DNA of 64,000 bases, taken from NCBI GenBank assembly GCA_025153775.1, contig JAOALC010000001.1, positions 372,001-436,000 of the forward strand, in the 5' to 3' direction. Below, in pieces: positions 60,932 through 64,000 of this stretch. The notes under the pieces were generated by a model. That model did no database searches. It saw only the letters and a program-made list of their open reading frames with translations, and was not told the DNA's origin. This DNA is from SAR92 clade bacterium H231. Its GTDB lineage: Bacteria > Pseudomonadota > Gammaproteobacteria > Pseudomonadales > Porticoccaceae. The translations under genes and the position numbers were made by a program. How positions within the stretch are numbered: the stretch's first letter is position 1; every line of letters begins with the position of its first letter.

Positions 60932-62707
60932 ATGACCGATCAAACCGCAGCTCCCAGCCAAACCAACAATAAAAAAACCGCCCCAAGTAGATTGCGCATT
61001 GGCAAGCGCTACCGCGCCGAGCGGGTCGATGCCGATTACGATGCCATTGTTATTGGCTCCGGCATAGGTGGGCTGTGCTCAGCTGCACTGCTCTCCCAAA
61101 TGGGCAAAAAAGTTATAGTGCTAGAACAGCATTACACAGCTGGAGGCTTTACCCATGCCTATGAGCGCAATGGCTATGAATGGGATGTGGGGGTGCACTA
61201 CATAGGTGATATGGGTCGCAAAGGTGCTGGCCGTGGTCTGTTTGATTTTATCTCCGGCGGCCAGCTGCAATGGGCCGAGATGGACCCAGTTTACGACCGC
61301 ATTATTCTCGGCGACGAGCAGTTTGATTTTGTTGCTGGCAAAGATAACTTTAAAGCCAGCCTTAAGCAGCAGTTTCCCGATGATGCTGAGGCCATAGATC
61401 AGTACGTAGATCTGGTGTTGGCTACTACCAAGTACATGGGCAATATCAGCCAGCTCAAGGCCATGCCCAGCTCAGTAGCTAAGCTGATGTCTATGTCCGC
61501 CAAAAATCGTCTGCCCGACTATGCGTTGGACAGCGCTTACAATGTGTTAAAAGGCCTGACTGACAATGAAAAACTGATCGCCGTGCTGTGCGGCCAGTGG
61601 GGCGATCATGGCTGCCCGCCCAAAGAATCGGTATTTCTAATGCATGCTTTGATTGCCGGCCATTACTTTAATGGTGGCTTTTACCCTGTGGGTGGGGCAT
61701 CAAAAATTGCTGAAACCATTATTCCTCAGATTCAGGTATCCGGCGGCGATGTGTTTACCTATGCCGATGTACAGGAAATTCTGGTGGCAGATAGCCGCGC
61801 AGTGGGGGTTAAAATGGCCGACGGCCACTGTCTCTATGCCTCCAGCATTATCAGCAATGCCGGTGTGGTCAATACCTTCGACAAGCTGCTGCCCAGAGAG
61901 GTGAGTACCAAATTAGGCTATCAACAAAAGGCCAGCGAGCTGAGCCGATCTATGTCCCATGCAGGCATGTATATCGGCCTCAAGGGCACAGCAGAGGAGC
62001 TGCAGCTACCCAAAACCAATCTGTGGATCTATCTCGATGAACATCATGACGCCAATGTGGAGGCCCTGCGAAAAGACCCCAGCGCGCCATTGCCGCTGGT
62101 CTATGTGTCGTTTCCCTCCGCCAAAGATCCAGACTTTCAGCGTCGCTACCCGGGCCGCTCGACCATAGAAATTGTGGTGGGTCCCTGCGACTACGAGCAG
62201 TATCGCCAGTGGGCAGACAAAACCTGGGGCAAGCGTGGCGACGACTACGAGGCCCTCAAACAGGATCTCTCCGATCGCATGCTGGCTGCCCTGTACAGGC
62301 AGATGCCCCATCTAGAGGGCAAGATTGACTACTCCGAAGTCTCCACGCCATTATCCACAAGTCATTTTTGTCGCTACGAGCACGGTCAGGCCTATGGTTT
62401 GGCCCACCATAAAGATCGCTTTAAGCAGGACTGGCTAAAGCCAAAAACCTCATTGCCCGGCCTCTATTTAACCGGTCAGGATGTGGTGAGCTGCGGCGTT
62501 GTTGGCGCATTGATGGCAGGAATGATCACCGCTATGTCGCTAGTGGGTTTCAGAGGGGCGGGGCAGTTAATGAAAAAGATTAAATCCGGGCAGGTATTGC
62601 CCAGCCAGAAAGCCGAGTTTAAATTCTATTGGGTGCAGCGTGCTCGGCAAGCCAGTAAAACAGCCCAGAGGCCAGGCCAGAAGCAGCTAGCAAGCCGATC
62701 GGAGTAA
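60932..62707 (+). CDS. FAD-dependent oxidoreductase (carotenoid isomerase / retinol saturase-like)
   Basis: A 591-residue flavoprotein. The dinucleotide-binding motif is AIVIGSGIGGLCSAALLSQMGKKVIVLEQHYTAGGFTHAYERNGYEWDVGVHYIGDM; a C-terminal FAD motif is LYLTGQDVVSCGVVGALMAGM. This pattern matches the phytoene desaturase / CrtISO / all-trans-retinol 13,14-reductase superfamily. No other carotenoid gene is nearby, so the polyene or lipid substrate is unknown. The last 89 bases overlap the 3' end of a convergent gene, which is unusual. Confidence 0.87.
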   Translation: MTDQTAAPSQTNNKKTAPSRLRIGKRYRAERVDADYDAIVIGSGIGGLCSAALLSQMGKKVIVLEQHYTAGGFTHAYERNGYEWDVGVHYIGDMGRKGAGRGLFDFISGGQLQWAEMDPVYDRIILGDEQFDFVAGKDNFKASLKQQFPDDAEAIDQYVDLVLATTKYMGNISQLKAMPSSVAKLMSMSAKNRLPDYALDSAYNVLKGLTDNEKLIAVLCGQWGDHGCPPKESVFLMHALIAGHYFNGGFYPVGGASKIAETIIPQIQVSGGDVFTYADVQEILVADSRAVGVKMADGHCLYASSIISNAGVVNTFDKLLPREVSTKLGYQQKASELSRSMSHAGMYIGLKGTAEELQLPKTNLWIYLDEHHDANVEALRKDPSAPLPLVYVSFPSAKDPDFQRRYPGRSTIEIVVGPCDYEQYRQWADKTWGKRGDDYEALKQDLSDRMLAALYRQMPHLEGKIDYSEVSTPLSTSHFCRYEHGQAYGLAHHKDRFKQDWLKPKTSLPGLYLTGQDVVSCGVVGALMAGMITAMSLVGFRGAGQLMKKIKSGQVLPSQKAEFKFYWVQRARQASKTAQRPGQKQLASRSE

Positions 62708-62942
62708 TGGTAAAGCTGCTGGGTATCAGTGCAATAATCTCGCCGACCGGAAAAAATGGATAGGCTACAGCACCGCCGAGAATAGTGGCAGCAATGGTAA
62801 TGACTGTCTCCTGTGCAACAGAAACCTTTCTTTCAGCTGGCAGCCCGGCTGTGACTCTGCTGACAAACCCCTGATCGTTTAAATAGGGTTCGCTATTGCG
62901 AGCCTGGACAAATAAATTGTCTATATCTGTTGCCTTACTCAT
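62619..62942 (-). CDS. small membrane protein, possible anti-sigma factor
   Basis: A 107-residue protein downstream of, and overlapping by 4 bases, the ECF sigma gene. The N-terminal half is soluble (DIDNLFVQARNSEPYLNDQGFVSRVTAGLPAE). Two or three hydrophobic segments follow (TVITIAATILGGAVAYPFF; EIIALIPSSFTITPIGLLAASGLASGLFYWL). Position and layout suggest an anti-sigma factor, but no zinc-binding HxxxCxxC motif is seen, so it is not the ZAS type. Its 3' end runs 89 bases into the opposite-strand oxidoreductase gene. Confidence 0.7.
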   Translation of the reverse strand: MSKATDIDNLFVQARNSEPYLNDQGFVSRVTAGLPAERKVSVAQETVITIAATILGGAVAYPFFPVGEIIALIPSSFTITPIGLLAASGLASGLFYWLAEHAAPNRI

Positions 62943-63499
62943 AGTGCTTCCTCATTTTGCCAGCTGGAGAGTAGCTCTCTCAGCTTGGCTTTGCCGCGGG
63001 TGATACAGGTCTTAACAGTGCCCAGCGGTATTTCCATAATAGTACAGATCTCCTGATGAGTTAACTGCCTGTGCAGATAGAGATGAATTACCATCCGCTG
63101 TTGGCTGGGCAGTTGCTGCATGGCTCTGGCCAGATCCTGGTGCAATTCCTGCTGGGAGAGCTCACCGCTAACCGGAGTTTCGGTTGCGCTGGTTAAGGCT
63201 TCTTCGCTGCCGGTAACCTCCCGGTTTCTGGCGAGCCTAAAATGACTGACCATCTGGTTGTAGGCAATACGATAGAGCCAGCTGCTAAACTTGGCGTCAG
63301 ACTTGTAGCTGCCTATAGCCTGAAAGGCTTTGATAAAGGTCTCCTGAGCAAGATCGTCCGCTAGCGCCTCATCCCATCCGGTCATCTGGCGCAGGGAATA
63401 GCGCAGATCCGACTGGTGACGCGCTACCAGAATCGAGAAAGAGTCACGACAATGATTTGCCGCGACCCTCTCGATCAGTGCCTGGTCGGTAGCGACCAC
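62939..63499 (-). CDS. ECF RNA polymerase sigma factor (RpoE-like)
   Basis: A 186-residue sigma factor starting at GTG with an AGGGCAG ribosome site. Region 2: LVARHQSDLRYSLRQMTGWDEALADDLAQETFIKAFQAIGSYKSDAKFSSWLYRIAYNQ. Region 4: LPSQQRMVIHLYLHRQLTHQEICTIMEIPLGTVKTCITRGKAKLRELL. It lies between a DUF6249-like membrane protein gene (8-base gap) and the putative anti-sigma gene (4-base overlap), so all three form one operon. Confidence 0.92.
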   Translation of the reverse strand: MVATDQALIERVAANHCRDSFSILVARHQSDLRYSLRQMTGWDEALADDLAQETFIKAFQAIGSYKSDAKFSSWLYRIAYNQMVSHFRLARNREVTGSEEALTSATETPVSGELSQQELHQDLARAMQQLPSQQRMVIHLYLHRQLTHQEICTIMEIPLGTVKTCITRGKAKLRELLSSWQNEEAL

Positions 63500-63507
63500 C
63501 AGCTGCC

Positions 63508-63996
63508 CTAGTCGGCCTGCTGTTCAGTGGCATTTCTGTTTATACGCCACACAATCAGTTTACCTATGCCTATAAACAGAGGAATTAAGGCTACTGCGGC
63601 AAGATCCCAGTCAATTAGCAGACCAAGAAAAAGGAATAACCCGGCACCCAAGGCTATATTGCGCACGGCGCTCTGAAAGCTGTCAGCAGGTGCATCAGGT
63701 TCGCCACCATTAATTGCTACCAATACTTCAGCTGGCACATCCTTGCCGGCATCCAGATAGTCTTTAATCAGTGCTACCTTGACCATGCGCTTTCTATGCT
63801 TGTAGTAGAGCACGGCGACCAAAAGAAACAGAGGTAAACCAAAGACGGCAATAATAGCGATAATCGACTCGGCGCTGGAGTCACCGTCTATATCAATTTC
63901 GTGGTGCACCTCTAGCTCCATATCATCGTCGAGGGTTTCCAGAGTCTCTAGCAGCTTTTGTTTGTCTTCTTCGCTGAGATCCTGCCATTCAGTCAT
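63508..63996 (-). CDS. DUF6249-like membrane protein
   Basis: A 162-residue protein. An acidic N-terminal stretch (MTEWQDLSEEDKQKLLETLETLDDDMELEVHHEIDID) is followed by a membrane segment (SIIAIIAVFGLPLFLLVAVLYYKHRKR), a cytoplasmic segment (IKDYLDAGKDVPAEVL) and two further hydrophobic segments. The arrangement fits the DUF6249 family, often encoded with ECF sigma factors. The ATG lies 4 bases from the right end of the window; the frame is complete but its promoter is outside. Confidence 0.78.
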   Translation of the reverse strand: MTEWQDLSEEDKQKLLETLETLDDDMELEVHHEIDIDGDSSAESIIAIIAVFGLPLFLLVAVLYYKHRKRMVKVALIKDYLDAGKDVPAEVLVAINGGEPDAPADSFQSAVRNIALGAGLFLFLGLLIDWDLAAVALIPLFIGIGKLIVWRINRNATEQQAD

Positions 63997-64000
63997 GGCT

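Overview
The window reads as a chromosomal segment of a marine gammaproteobacterium close to the Cellvibrionales / SAR92-Porticoccaceae type. This is inferred from the conserved block asd-fimV-truA-trpF-accD-folC-dedD-cvpA-purF-metZ, from ffs-dnaX-ybaB-recR-rnd-ycgL-ycgN, and from leuCDB with a divergent LysR gene, all familiar from Pseudomonas-like genomes. No tRNA, rRNA, CRISPR array or transposase was seen.

Layout. 1-5.3 kb: the C-terminal part of hrpA, then a three-gene RiPP cluster of the HvfABC (oxazolone/thioamide metallophore) type whose precursor carries ten EGKCG motifs, then mlaA. 5.4-7.1 kb: a PP2C phosphatase with a degenerate receiver plus a STAS partner (HsbR/HsbA-like). 7.3-14.6 kb: a FecR - ECF sigma - FecR set, a Fic gene sitting between short direct repeats, and a TonB-dependent receptor whose STN domain is joined in frame to a second, complete receptor with its own ribosome site and signal peptide. 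14.7-26.4 kb: a co-directional accessory block of peptidases and hydrolases, an MFS transporter, PepN, SDR, C45 acylase, BKACE, thioesterase and class IV aminotransferase. Its first half is visibly richer in A/T than the flanks. Together with the receptor it can be read as an uptake and degradation route for a peptide- or amide-linked compound, perhaps one containing a beta-amino acid (inference).

26.4-30.6 kb is a variable region: a possibly frameshifted Cys-rich/HEPN-like gene, a YecR-like lipoprotein, a gene fragment, a 21-bp minisatellite, a GFA-family protein and a HicBA toxin-antitoxin pair. 30.6-47.4 kb is core metabolism (leucine, aspartate family, FimV, tryptophan, fatty acid, folate, purine, methionine), with two long inverted repeats between leuB and asd and two 18-bp repeat arrays inside fimV. 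47.5-50.2 kb holds an MFS carrier, an FAH-family hydrolase and a DUF1330 protein around a pair of TetR-like palindromes. 50.3-55.4 kb is an Opp/Dpp-type peptide ABC transporter operon. 55.6-60.5 kb holds the 4.5S RNA gene and the dnaX-recR-rnd operon; dnaX keeps all the signals of an E. coli-type programmed -1 frameshift. The window ends with a carotenoid/retinoid-type FAD oxidoreductase and a convergent ECF sigma operon.

The strongest leads for something new are the compact HvfABC cluster without an obvious HvfD, the receptor-linked catabolic block with its FecR/sigma/FecR regulator and chimeric receptor, and the Fic cassette with its iterated TGGCCA boxes.
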